Source: Erigeron canadensis
Lineage: Eukaryota > Streptophyta > Magnoliopsida > Asterales > Asteraceae
Assembly: GCF_010389155.1 (NCBI RefSeq)
Contig: NC_057763.1
Span: forward strand, 42,018,645 to 42,082,644
Reading direction: 5' to 3'
DNA length: 64,000 bases
Every line of letters begins with the position of its first letter. The stretch's first letter is position 1. The notes beneath the pieces were generated by a model. The model was not told the DNA's origin. It saw nothing but the letters and a program-made list of their open reading frames with translations, and ran no database searches. Made by a program: the position numbers and the translations under genes. Positions 12,224-24,213 of this stretch are shown piece by piece.

Positions 12224-12858
12224 AGAGGTGCTTGGTTGGATGTATTTAAGGGTAATGAATGGATATGATTATAATAAATTATGCTTGGTTAGAAAAATAT
12301 AGGTTAATCAATACTAAAAGTGGGTAATAAGCCATTATAGAGTAAGTTGGGGGTTATAACTATCATTACCCCTTAATACCTCTCCCCTCCACTACCACAT
12401 GTCCCGTAATTTTCGTTTTCGAAAGAGCAATGTATGAGGTAGTTATTAAATTGTATATAACATAAGAAGCTAATCCAAATGTTATTATATCATATCATAT
12501 ATAAACGGTTGTTCTATAATCCATATTTTCTTTATAATATGAATTAATCCAGATAGTATAATCGATGTAACAATTTTACTTACACTTTATTTTTATTAAA
12601 TATATATACTCATACAATATTAATTGATACACCTTTATATATATATATATTTATATATATATATTAGAAGAATAATTAAATAAAACAATAATAATTATTA
12701 GTATACCTATATTTTAATAAACTTTTATTCATTGTAAATGTTTGTAATATAAATCAACTTAACCAAGCAACATCAAAAGTAATAGAATATCATTGCATTC
12801 CTTAAGTATTCCTTTTGCTTTTCCCATTTCCATTCCTTTAATTTAACCAAGCACCCCC
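12224..12858. mobile_element. PIF/Harbinger-type non-autonomous element
   Basis: The terminal inverted repeats are AGAGGTGCTTGGTT on the left and GGGGGTGCTTGGTT on the right. The trinucleotide TAA flanks both sides (12221-12223 and 12859-12861), as expected for PIF/Harbinger insertion. The interior is A+T-rich with no transposase frame. Confidence 0.65.
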
Positions 12859-12997
12859 TAAGTTGATATCTCAAAATTCGAATCTAAGATTTTATAATTG
12901 AGTCATCAATAGTAATTTTAATTGTTTATTTCTCTTAATTATTGAAAAATTGGTTTTTTTTATATGTATGTATGTTTATAATGTTCAAATACATTTA

Positions 12998-14287
12998 GGT
13001 TAAGTGCACGGAAATGTAATCAACTAAGGCTGAAAAGTTATTGTGTACATGAACTTACAAAAGGTTTATTGTATACATGAACCCTGCTAATTTTTACTGT
13101 ATACCGAAACCGGCTAAAGGCTTGATGTGGGCCGGTTAAGTGCATGAAAATGTAATAAACTACGCCCAAAAAGTTATTGTGTACATGAACTTACAATAAA
13201 TATTTATTGTATCAAGATTTTTACAATTACCACTTTTTTCTTTTTTTCATCTCCCACGACATCTTTCGGCGGCGGGGTGTAAAAGGAATTACTTGTTTGT
13301 CGGTTTCATGATGAAATACAGAAAAAAGAATATCAAAGAGAAGAAGAAAAAACAAAAGACAATAACAATGGACGACCAACATCTCCCACAACATCTCTCG
13401 GAGGCGGGGTGTAAAGAGAATTACTTGTTTGTCAGTTTCATGATGAAATACAGAAAATGAATATGTGCGGTGATTTGACATCGTTTTTCATCAGTGATTG
13501 TGTTTGTTATAAATTTATTTGACATCATCATCATCAAGATATAAGATCTGATTTTTTTTTTAATTCTTATGGTTATAAATTCTGATGAATGTGTAGTTAG
13601 AACTAGCTTTTTGACCCTGGGGGACGTTGTCCAGGATTGACACTGTGTCATACAAGCATCTATACAGACAACAGTACCTAAAAGTTTGGGCACTTAAAAT
13701 TTACTATAGTTTAGTTATAAACCTTAAAATAAGAGATAAAAAGTAAAGAAAAAAAAAAGATTTGATGATTAAAGTTAGAACTCAAAGTTTATTGATAAAA
13801 ATTAAAAACTATAAAACTAAACTATAATTAAGTTTGTATAAAAAAAGTTAGACTAAAGTTAAAAAACCAATAAGTTAAGTGTTACAAATAAGTTAAAATC
13901 TTTAAAATAAAAGATAGAAAGTAGAAAAAAATTTTTTAAAAAATTGATGATTAATGTTAAACTTCAAAGTTAATTGATAAAAGTTAAAAACTTTAAAAGT
14001 AAATTATACTTGTATATAAAAAGTTAGACTAGTGTGATAAAACCTAAAAGTTAAGTGATAAAATAAGAAACTGTAAAAATATACAATCGTAAAAAAAAAA
14101 AAGCTAACGTCATGCTGACGTCAGCAGATAGCTAAGAATTCAAAAAGTTACCGGCTAAGGGAATAGTAGGTCAATCGTGTATTCGATAACGTTTCTGATT
14201 TTGTTCATGTATACAATAAACCTTTTGTAAGTTCATGTACACAATAATCTTTCGGTCTTAGTTGATTACATTTCCGTGCACTTAACC
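12998..14287. mobile_element. long terminal-inverted-repeat (foldback) element, 1.29 kb
   Basis: Inverted repeats of about 86 bp lie at 12998-13083 and 14202-14287. Both start GGTTAAGTGCACGGAAATG and share TTATTGTGTACATGAACTTA. A third, directly repeated copy of the left arm lies at 13134-13211. The interior also has a two-copy repeat of about 77 bp (near 13249-13325 and 13380-13457) sharing GGCGGGGTGTAAA and TTTCATGATGAAATACAGAA. No transposase is seen and the flanks do not show a perfect target duplication. The length of the arms suggests a Mutator-like or foldback element. Confidence 0.65.
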
Positions 14288-15261
14288 CAATACAATATTT
14301 ATAATCAATTATCATTTTACAATGGAGTAAGATCTTTTGAACTCAAGTTCATACCCTGTATCCATATGAATCACTAGTTTTGTCAAATGTAACCACGATA
14401 CCACATGATACATTCGTATAAACATGTCAAAAAGCTCAGTCGACAACATGTACAGTACTTATAAACTATCTATCGGCCTTATTGGTTAATTCTAATAGCA
14501 CATGCGTCGTATATGTTCATAAAAATCGTAAACAAACTAAATTCCGACTACCTAATTGTATTTTGATCATACAACAATTTTGTCTTGCACCAAAATGTAA
14601 AGAATCAAAATCCCGATACAACAATTACTGTAACATTATGGCGTAGAAAAATTGTAATTCTCAAAATAACATGGATTAAATATATAGTGATATGTAAATT
14701 ATCACATTTATTCCAAAGTAACCTATAAAAAAACATATAAATATCCAGAAATTACTACTGTAATTTACAACAAACTTCCCTGTTGATTTATCACCTTTGG
14801 TGAAATAATTATCATTTTTATACAAAAAAGTTTTACAAGAATCTAAAAACCTGTTTGGTAAAAAGGAATATCCATTGTATGAAATACCAAATCTACCCTT
14901 AAAGATAAAACTACGACTATCTAAGGAAGCGTAAATTATGGTAATAACAAGGGGCATTTGGGTACAAAAATAAAATCCCGTAAGGGAGACCGGAAGCGTG
15001 TCAGGCTGTAAGCCTCTTATTAATATCGTCACCGACCAGATATTTATTTTATTCCCGCTTTTTCAAAATGAAAAAAAAAACTGACTAGGAAAAGAATGTA
15101 TTCGTATGAAGCGAGTTGAGCAGGGTGGGTGGTTTATCTTCTTCTTCTCACTCTAGACACTAAAACTAGAGAGAGAAACACTGTGTATGTGTGTGTGAAA
15201 TTATTATGGTGTAAATTCTCTCATTTATTTCAGCTTATTCAAGTAACTTAGCCGGTAAAAA

Positions 15262-18200
15262 ATGGCCATCGGCGCGGTCTTTTCTCACCGGAATTTTACT
15301 AATTTCATCACCTCAGGTAAATACTAATATTATGCTTACATGATGTGTTGTTTTTTCTACATATATAATTATAATTAATAAAGTTATCATTAGAATCTAT
15401 TTAATAGGGCATATATTAAGGATTATTGCATTACATTATTAAAAATCAATCGAAAAAGGGTACATCGTTAGTTTCACTCGTTAAAAATACTAAAAATATA
15501 AAACAATAATGAAATTTTGAGGCTGTTAAATGTGTGATACTAATAATATCTTCCACCATAGTAGTACCAGTATGGTTCTGTGGAATGCGCCTGAAGCAAA
15601 TAGTTTCGCCTGACATCTTTAGATGCACATACAGAGAGACGCCCCCTAGTATGCCTCTCCAGATGGATATAGTGTACTTTTAGTAAAAGTGGCTGTTAAT
15701 TTGAGCTACAAAATGTTTTTTTTTTTAATATAAATGGCAACATGTGCTATGCGGTGGTGCTGTGGTAGTCTAGAATGGAGGAGCGAGTAATTCTCGGACA
15801 TTGAGGAATTTGAAAAAAGGGTAAATGGGTAGAAACCGTCTGGTCCCATGTACCGTCTTGGTACCCAGAGCGCACACCGCATAGAACTCATGCTTGGTGA
15901 CTTACCATTCTGACACATGAGTCACAAGATATAGTTTCTTCACGTGCCTTTGGCATGATTTGAACTTGTGACTTGCAGTCTTCATCTGTAGGCCCATGTG
16001 GTCACATGGTGGCGGTACCAGTTGATCTATGATCAATTATCGAGGAATTTAAGCAAGATGTACAAAGTCAACGATGTAATCCAAGGTCCAGCTTTGTATC
16101 GACTATAGCTGGTAAAAAGGGCCACCTGTTTATAAGTATGTGTGTATCCTTTGAAATTGCCGTTGCTATGGTTTACTTTAGCTTGTGTTTTTTGTTATTC
16201 TTGTGTGTTTGTTGCCAGGTTCAATGCTCCTAGTTGGGGGCTGGTATGTCTTGATCATACTTTCTGTGCAAGTATAGACTTTTTTGATAATCAATTTGTT
16301 AGGGCACATGTTGGTACTTTTGTGTGTTTGTTGTTAGGCTTGATATTTATATTGTAGTAAGCATGTTTGGGATTTGGAATTTTGTTTACTGTATTTTTGT
16401 ATGCCAGTTCCGCTTATGTGTTGTTAGGAATAATATTTATTTTATAATTATACATACATCTCTCAGGTAAAAGTTATCAACCTGAACAAGCTACAGCATA
16501 TCACAGAGCAGAGAATTTGAGCATCTCTTCTGCAAAATATGCACATAGGATCACTTGCACAGAAACGCTATACAGTTTAAAGAAGATTTACTTTGTTTCT
16601 GGATACTGGAATAGCATCTCTTCTCACGGTCTTGATCCTTTTATGGGTAATGCGATGAGATCCAGAACAGCATACCTGTCTCATGGGATTTATCCTTCTA
16701 AGTTGCCAGAAGAAAGCAAAAAGTTTCACGTGACAGATCATAGTGGAAGAGCTAGAAGAAGATGCAGATGTTATGTCTCTGTACCTTCTAAGAGCTGCAA
16801 CTGGAATAATTCGGTACAGCTAAAAAATATCAGTATATTCGATCGGCAACCTCTGCAGCCACGACATACTACTATTAATAGAATCCGGGCAAACTATAAA
16901 TCTGAGGAGTATGACGTGACAGGAACAGATCTCAATTCACTTGTATCATCAGATGGAGGGGCAAGTGAGGCAGTTCTGGTTGGAGAAACAAAACCCTGGT
17001 GGGAGCAGTTTCCAAAGCGTTGGGTTATAGTGTTGCTTTGCTTTACTGCATTTCTTCTATGCAATATGGACCGTGTGAGTTGTTTTCTATTTATTTTCCT
17101 AATATAGATTTTTAAGGTTATTTCGGTTTTCAGTGCTTTTTTTCCATATCTCTTTTCATTAGTCATCTCATAGTTCATTATTGCGTACCTGCATTAGTAG
17201 TGGTCCAGAAACGAAACAACTTTATATGCTTACATCTTCGTGAATTTATTTATAAGTAAGTATTACCTCTAATGTCTATAATATTTCAGGTGAATATGAG
17301 CATAGCAATACTGCCTATGTCAAAGGAATTTAACTGGAACAGTGCTACAGTTGGTCTAATTCAGTCTTCTTTCTTCTGGGGCTATTTGCTTACTCAGGTT
17401 CGTTTTGACTATTGACAATATTTAACTTCTGCTTTTGAAATCCCAGTAGTAGCATCCGTGGGAATCTTAGCTAATCTGGTGATGAATTAATTTTGCTTTG
17501 GTCTGGTTTTTCAATGATTTATCATGATCGATTATTGGGATCCTAGTGGCATCTAATTATCTCACCGATTGGCTTCGTTATGGTATAAATCTAAGATTTT
17601 TGGGATTATATGGTTGTCCTTGTATACATTTTCCACCCACATTGCATTATATCATTATAGCAACCGACTTTATGTTCTATTAGTTGGTTTCATCACTTAT
17701 TATTAGCAAACATATATGCAATGCCATTATCACTCTAGTCATGCTATCTATATAAACTGTTACTTCTTCTAAGATTTTACTTTGTCTTCTTTCATGTTTT
17801 TGGGTGGTAGATTGTTGGAGGTATATGGGCAGACAAAATAGGTGGTAAGCAAGTACTTGGTTTTGGAGTTGTCTGGTGGTCGTTTGCAACAGTTCTAACA
17901 CCTATAGCTGCCAGACTTGGACTTCCTTTCTTACTAGTCGTGCGTGCCTTCATGGGGATTGGCGAGGTCGGTAGCTTATTGTGATTCATCTTAATCAATT
18001 TTTATTGCCCAAATTTTATCTGATTTCTTTGTTTTCTTCTTCATTTATGACATTTGATGTATCCTTGCAAATCAACTTTTCCAGTAACTTTTAGTTCTTT
18101 TGTTTTTGGTTAAACTTTTGTATGCTTTTCTTGTTATAAGGAGGTTCATGTATTACTCTATGCAAATCATAGTCATTCAAATCTATCTTTTATTGGTGTG

Positions 18201-20975
18201 TGCTTAGTATGTCAAGGGAACATAAATTTATTGTTTTGGACTATAGGACTTTCATCTCGATCATGACCTTATTCTTTAGTTTAAAGGTTTTCAATTCACT
18301 TAGAACTAGCCTATGTCAACATATCCGTCAACTTTTAGACCTTAGTTAAATTGTCATAGTGCTGTCATGTACATTCTAAAATTTGAATATCTGAAGCTGA
18401 CTAATGAAATGCATGAAATTAATTGAGCTGTTTTCTCATGTCAGGGTGTGGCGATGCCTGCTATGAATAACATACTCAGCAAGTGGATTCCTGTCTCAGA
18501 GAGAAGTAGGTCGCTGGCAATGGTATACACTGGCATGTATCTAGGCTCCGTGATAGGGTTGGGTATATCTCCTATTTTGATCCAGAAGTTTTCATGGCCA
18601 TCTGTGTTCTACTCATTTGGTTCCCTTGGAAGTATCTGGTTTGCTTTTTGGCTGAGCAAAGTAAGTTTTTCCTTCTGCATCATTTAAACTCTGATTCCAT
18701 GTTTAAAGCAAAGATTACTTTTGGTGTTACCCATCACTTGTTTAAAGGCATGATGAATTCCAAAAGGAGAGTAATCACATGCTCATACAAACTGATATCA
18801 TTGTAATAATCTGTGTGTTTAAATTTCCTCTAGGCTCATAGTTCACCAAGTGAGGATCCTGAGATTAGTGCAGAGGAAAAGAAGTATATCTTGGGAGGCA
18901 GCGTTCTAAAGCAACCTGTCACCGCCATTCCATGGAAACTTATATTATCAAAGGCACCTGTCTGGGCTCTCATTGTGTCCCACTTTTGTCATAATTGGGG
19001 AACATTTATTATTCTAACATGGATGCCTACCTACTATAACCAGGTATGACAAAATTATTGTCTCTCTATATGCTTCTAGTGAGTTCATATCAAAAAAGTT
19101 TTATTTATAACATCTTGAATATATTATTAGCTATGATTCTTTGAAACATGTCAACTACATAGTGTCGTTAATCGTGTATGCACCTGGAAATCTGGAATTA
19201 GAGAAGCTTTTTCTTTCATGAATATGGAATAGAAGATACATTGACAGCAAATATCTACCGAATGGGAATACATATGTTATAGGAACTAAGATTATATATG
19301 TCTTTCATTTAAATTTCAGGTGTTAAAGTTTAACCTTACCGAGTCTGGACTATTATGTGTATTGCCATGGTTGACTATGGCTGTCTTTGCGAACATAGGA
19401 GGTTGGATCGCAGACACACTTATTAGCAGAGGTCTATCAATCACTACCGTCCGTAAGGTAACTGCACTGATTATTATTATAAAAAAATATGTATATAATT
19501 TCAAATGCTTTGATGACATCATGACATAAGTACTCTTCTTAGATGGAGCTGCAGCCTTCATGTTGCATGATAACTCTGTCACTTCCTCTATATGTCAAAA
19601 GCTCATTTATAAGAATTTTGAGTCTTGCAGATAATGCAGTCAATCGGATTCTTGGGCCCTGCTTTCTTTCTTACTCAGTTGAGTCGTGTCAAGACTCCTG
19701 CTATGGCAGTACTTTGTATGGCTTGCAGTCAGGTCTGACTTAACCTTCCTGCTTATAGGTTATAGATTCTTTATATATGTGAATCTCTTGGTGAATTTTT
19801 TTTTTTTTTTTCCTGTTTAATTTCTTGGTTGGTGGGTGGGGGTCTAGGGCCATCTAAGTGTTGCACCACATAGTAATAGTTGGGCCTCTAATACTTGATT
19901 AATTACCAATTCTATGTATAGCAAGAAATCATGGCTCTCCATGGGAGTTTAGCATCAAGATAGCTTTCAAAGCAACTTGGCTCGGTGCATGTTGAGTGAT
20001 ACTATTAGATGACTGAATTACTAAGGGATTATTACCTATGGATGTAACTAACTATGACCAAATGTCTATGTTATGTAAAAATGTTGTAAAATGTCTATGT
20101 CATGTAATGAACTTTCAAATCCCGATTATTGGATGTACCTCACCTATAAAAAAACTTACACGTGGCATCTTATATGGTTGCCACATATACCCGAGTACAT
20201 TCAATAACCAAGATTTGAAAGTTCATTACATAACATAGACATTTTACGAGATCTGTACATAACATAGACATTTTATCATAGTTAGTTACATCCCTAGGTA
20301 ATAATCCCAATTACTAAAAACTATAATAAGTCTACAGGATTATTACGTTGTTAGCAACCTGCAGTCTACACAATCAATTACACTACAGCAGTTACAGTTT
20401 CGATCCTCAGCAATTACACTAATACAATTTCGGCCAATTTCTTGACAGGGATCTGATGCATTCTCACAATCTGGCCTCTACTCCAATCACCAAGACATTG
20501 GACCCCGTTATGCGGTTAGTATTTTTTATTGTACGATATATCGTTGCTTCATCCATTTAAGTTATAATAACAATCTAGTAAGGCTGATTGGGGAAACTTT
20601 TAGGTACTATATTTTTTGGTATATTCTAATTCCTTGTGTCAAGCTAAAAGATATATTTTTTTACTCCCATACCAGGGAGTGTTGTTGGGGCTTTCGAACA
20701 CAGCAGGAGTACTTGCTGGAGTATTTGGTACAGCCGCAACTGGTTATATACTCCAGAACGGTAAAATATTGTTTAACAACTTATAAACAAATTTTCCTTC
20801 TTGTGTAACCTTTGACAAGTGTCCACGAAAGATGTCCTCTTGAGTATGCAGTTACTTAAACTAACCATATGGTGCAGGTTCTTGGGATGATGTGTTCAAA
20901 GTAGCTGTTATTTTGTACCTCATTGGAACTCTTGTTTGGAATCTCTTTTCAACTGGTGAGAAAGTTCTTGACTGA
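15262..20975 (+). CDS. PHT4;4-like: plastid anion/ascorbate transporter, PHT4;4 (ANTR2) type, major facilitator superfamily
   Basis: Eleven exons keep one open frame of 613 residues: 15262-15316, 16467-17074, 17290-17397, 17811-17966, 18445-18660, 18834-19043, 19320-19457, 19631-19732, 20449-20514, 20676-20760, 20878-20975. All introns are GT..AG. About 200 Ser/Arg-rich residues precede the first membrane segment (RWVIVLLCFTAFLL), consistent with a chloroplast transit peptide plus a long stromal or linker region. The rest is a 12-helix SLC17/PHT4 transporter with DRVNMSIA, FFWGYLLTQ, GGIWADKIGG and GLSNTAGVLAG motifs. Arabidopsis PHT4;4 is a chloroplast-envelope transporter reported to carry ascorbate. 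The full extension and C-terminus (NLFSTGEKVLD) match that subfamily. Intron 1 holds a SINE and intron 8 a Mutator-like MITE, and neither disrupts the frame. The short first exon is supported by frame and borders only. Confidence 0.92.
15720..16015 (-). mobile_element. tRNA-derived SINE in PHT4;4 intron 1
   Basis: On the minus strand a B-box-like AAGTTCAAATC (15957-15967) follows a tRNA-like head with GTGACCACATGGGCC. The body then contains TGAGTTCTATGCGG and GGTACCAAGACGGTACATGG and ends in a run of T residues on the plus strand near 15720. It is antisense to the host gene. Confidence 0.55.
20025..20308. mobile_element. Mutator-like MITE in PHT4;4 intron 8
   Basis: Inverted repeats of about 95 bp begin GGGATTATTACC and share GGATGTAACTAACTATGA, AAAATGTCTATGTTATGTA and AATGAACTTTCAAATC. 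Perfect 9-bp target duplications AATTACTAA flank the element (20016-20024 and 20309-20317). The 284-bp element is almost entirely inverted repeat, so intron 8 RNA could form a long hairpin. It lies in the middle of the 716-bp intron, well away from both splice sites. Confidence 0.9.
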
Positions 20976-22264
20976 ATCAGCACAATAGAGAAAATAGATG
21001 ATTTAAAAGGTAAATCTGCATACTCAATTTGGGCCTAGCTTGATATAGTCCATGTCCGGGCTGGACTAGTCATGGTATGGTGGACCGCTCTCCAGGCTTG
21101 GTGGGTTGTGTTAAGTATTGAAACAATGAAATTTACACGGACTTGAGGCCGTGACTGGTCTGCAGTGCACACTTAATTTTGTTTCATATTCTAAAAGATA
21201 ATTTGTAAGTCGAAAGTATTTGGCATCCCTTTTGTATCCCTCCCCTTTCTTATATTATTTTATTTTCAGCTTCTTCACAGATTACATGTATTATATTGTT
21301 GTACGATGTTAAGAGTTGAGACATCAAATTCAACATGTACCAAATTTCTGAAATTAGTAGATTTACAGGGCAGGGCTTCATTTCGTATTATGTCTTGGTT
21401 GGTTGTCTTGTTTTGTTCAAAATAACCTATAAATACTTGTTGGATACTTGAGTTTGAACTTTCTTCTTCTACGTTCTTAGTGCAAATAATAATGCACACA
21501 AGGTCCAGTTGTCCCGTCTCGCCTAACTTTGGTAGCCCCTCTGTTATGGTAAGAGTTGTGTTTTCATCAAACTCATAAATGTCACAGACTCACGGTACGA
21601 AAGGTAACATGGTCAGTAAAATGTGCATTGAAAACTCCTGAAATCCTTTCAAGAGTGTTAAATGAATGTAGCCAACTTTTAATGGCTTTTAATTTCTACC
21701 TTACAATATAACAACACACTCCAGCTATTCTTTCACCATAAGTAAGTTACAAATAATTGAATTTGAATAGTATGCAAGTACTGACAAAAAAAAAAAATTC
21801 TGACATATAATGTAGATAATAATAAATTGTTAAATCACTTAATGTCACGACAAGCTAGAAATAACTCATTTTCACTAGAATAAACACCATAAAAAGTTAC
21901 TTTCACCAACAAACATTCAATACATATAGGTAAATAGATAGGTATTTCATATGAGAATAAAATGATTGCTGTTAAAATTATGTACGGTTATTTATTTGAT
22001 CTTCGATAAAGAAAAATGAAATAGGACTATAACATAATGGCACAATATTAATGAATGAAATTGTACCTACAAGTTGAAAATTGCATGTGAACCATATTCA
22101 AAAGCACAAGCTTGACCCGACCCACCCAAATATAATTTTAATGGTATTCAAAATTCTGACCTACCTCAACAAACTTTATACCGATAAAAATTAACCCAAC
22201 CACCAAAACCAAAGCTTCTATTAAACAACCCCAACAACCATTGCCGTCGTTACCGCCGTCACCA
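20976..22264. other. intergenic region between convergent PHT4;4 and CYP86A
   Basis: The two genes point towards each other across about 1.3 kb. The stretch holds their 3' flanks. No ORF, RNA gene or clear transposon was recognised. A short A-run lies near 21786. Confidence 0.6.
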
Positions 22265-23845
22265 CTAGTCACCACCTTCTTTATTTCTCCTCACACTTTC
22301 CATAATTGGCCTTAAATCTCTTTGAAAGACATTTACTTTTAGTCCATACTTCATGAACAATGTCAGTGACATCTTTTGCTCTACTTTGTGTCCTGGCACC
22401 ACCGCAAGCTTATGGCGGAGTAACACTGCAGCCGCTATAGACTTCATTTGCAAATATGCTAAATCTTTACCTAGACATATTCTAGGTCCGGCATTAAATG
22501 CAACAAATCTATATGAATCATGCCTTACAAATTTTGTACTGTCCGGAGATAACCAGCGCTCCGGACGGTACTCTAGACAATCTTCACCCCATGTTGACTT
22601 CATTCGCCCTGCCGAGTATATTGAATAAGTAACCGATGATCCGGCCGGAACAAATGTTCCGTCCGGTAACACATCATCAGCAACCACATGTTTGGAATCC
22701 TCTGGCACAGACGGATATAGCCGAAGGGTCTCGGATAGCGCAGCCTTGAGATACACCAATTGATCCACCTCCTCAAACCCAAGTGGCTCATCGGTCCATC
22801 TTGCCACGTCATCGCCACGTGTCTCGAGCAACACACTAGATATTTCTTTTAGAATTTTTTCTTCAACTTTTGGATTTTGAATCACCAACCAAAAAAACCA
22901 GCTCATTGCTACTGATGACGTGTCACGTCCAGCTAGGATGAAGTTGAGTGCCACGTGTTGTAAGAACTTGTCAGAATAGGATTCTTTCATTCTCATAAAC
23001 CTTGACAACAAGTCGTCATGTTGACTTCCTTCTTTGACTTGAGATGACAGCTCATGCCTACGTGTACTGATGATGCTTGACAAGTAATCTTCCACGTGTA
23101 CAAGGCTTCGGCTCAAGCTGACTTCCAATCCAAGCCGGAGCCATCTTCTCATTTTCCAAATAACTTCTGGGAAAATAAACCGTTGGAGCGAGGCCTCAGT
23201 TGCCCGATCAAAAGCTAACGCAAAGCTATTGTCGGGCAACTCAGGGGCTAAAGTTTGAGGGTCTTTTCCAAAAGCCAAGCCACAAATGTTATCAAAAGTG
23301 ATCCGTAGCAAAAGATCTTGTAGATCTACGGGCTCAGCTTGGACTTGAGCCCGTTCCAAAATTGGGCAGAACCGGTTCTTGATGGCTCGAGTCACCCATC
23401 TAGCCATGGCTTGTCGAAGCGTTCGAGTCGTGAACTCGAGTGCAGCCGTCTTTCTTTGGAGAAGCCACGTGTCACCATCTGAATTAAAGATCCCTTTTCC
23501 TAACAAATCATGAAAAACAGCTTGCCACGTCGGACCTTTTGGGTAATTATCAAACCGGGTTTTAAGAATGTGTTCAAGATTTTTCGGGTCACAAGTGACG
23601 GTGACTAGCCCTTGTTTCCGGGCCAAAAAGGGGACCGCACATATACACGTCTGGTAGGTCCCATTACAGGCCCGGAGGTTATCGGCTATCCACTCGTGCA
23701 ACCGATCGGAATTCTCTATCAGGCCCGGAAGACTGCCGAACAATGGCCACACACGTGGACCCTTCAATGACCTTGAGATGAAAGTGAACCACAGCAGATA
23801 AGCAGTCACACCAGTAAACAACAGCAAAGCTATAGATACATCCAT
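22265..23845 (-). CDS. CYP86A: cytochrome P450 CYP86A-type fatty acid omega-hydroxylase
   Basis: One uninterrupted frame of 526 residues. The ATG at 23845 is the first in frame; the upstream extension of the frame begins with TTG and contains no ATG. An N-terminal membrane anchor (about 5-24) is followed by [16 protein letters not shown]450 landmarks in order: I-helix AGRDTS (305-310), ETLR (372-375), PERW (428-431) and the haem loop [10 protein letters not shown] (450-459), with Cys457 as iron ligand. All are intact. CYP86A enzymes add a terminal hydroxyl to C16/C18 fatty acids in the ER to make cutin and suberin monomers. The close match throughout ([35 protein letters not shown]) points to the CYP86A2/A4/A8 branch, but the exact orthologue cannot be fixed by eye. 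It shares the cutin pathway with the GPAT gene 12 kb away. Confidence 0.96.
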   Translation of the reverse strand: MDVSIALLLFTGVTAYLLWFTFISRSLKGPRVWPLFGSLPGLIENSDRLHEWIADNLRACNGTYQTCICAVPFLARKQGLVTVTCDPKNLEHILKTRFDNYPKGPTWQAVFHDLLGKGIFNSDGDTWLLQRKTAALEFTTRTLRQAMARWVTRAIKNRFCPILERAQVQAEPVDLQDLLLRITFDNICGLAFGKDPQTLAPELPDNSFALAFDRATEASLQRFIFPEVIWKMRRWLRLGLEVSLSRSLVHVEDYLSSIISTRRHELSSQVKEGSQHDDLLSRFMRMKESYSDKFLQHVALNFILAGRDTSSVAMSWFFWLVIQNPKVEEKILKEISSVLLETRGDDVARWTDEPLGFEEVDQLVYLKAALSETLRLYPSVPEDSKHVVADDVLPDGTFVPAGSSVTYSIYSAGRMKSTWGEDCLEYRPERWLSPDSTKFVRHDSYRFVAFNAGPRICLGKDLAYLQMKSIAAAVLLRHKLAVVPGHKVEQKMSLTLFMKYGLKVNVFQRDLRPIMESVRRNKEGGD

Positions 23846-24205
23846 CTTGTATCTATCACCCTCTTTATTTCCCGCCAAAAAATTCTTCACAAACCAGCAC
23901 CAACCCAGTTCAGATTTCACTTGAACAAATAATGGGTTTCGTTTTATTTCAACCAAAAATGCTTAAATTCAAAACTTTTTAGAGAGAGAATTTTCTAAAG
24001 TTTCAAGATTTTTAAAAACATAGAGTAATGTTTTGATCCAAACATAAGAAAATGAACCTTTATGGAAAGAACCCAGATCAAATATTCAACAAATTAAGGA
24101 AATTTCAGAGGAAATATGAAGAATTTTTCTAGACAGAGAGAAAACAGGGGAAGAGAGAGAGGGTAAGAGAGAGATGAGCAAAAAAGAGAGGACACAGAGG
24201 TGTGA

Positions 24206-24213
24206 TTTATATA
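24206..24213 (-). promoter_or_regulatory. probable TATA box of CYP86A
   Basis: On the minus strand TATATAAATCAC sits about 360 bp before the ATG. It is followed by a purine/pyrimidine-biased leader with many CTCTCT tracts, which are common in plant 5' leaders. Confidence 0.5.

Larger units (their letters stand above)
10817..15200. other. repeat-filled intergenic region between GPAT and PHT4;4
   Basis: No supported gene. It holds the DNA element at 11118-11592, a SINE at about 11860-12092, a PIF/Harbinger-type element at 12224-12858 and a long inverted-repeat element at 12998-14287. The last 900 bp before PHT4;4 are A+T-rich and probably include its promoter, but no convincing TATA box was picked out. 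Confidence 0.6.

Noticed and set aside
14676..15032. 118-codon minus-strand frame just before PHT4;4
   Set aside because: A+T-rich with hydrophobic low-complexity translation; it lies in the presumed promoter of PHT4;4.
7315..23845. A metabolic gene cluster in the strict plant sense (co-regulated specialised pathway)
   Set aside because: Only two pathway genes are present, with an unrelated transporter between them, and cutin synthesis is general metabolism. Reported as conserved linkage, not as a biosynthetic cluster.
22265..23956. CYP86A start 37 codons upstream
   Set aside because: The upstream extension starts from TTG and contains no ATG. The membrane anchor and family alignment begin at the ATG at 23845.
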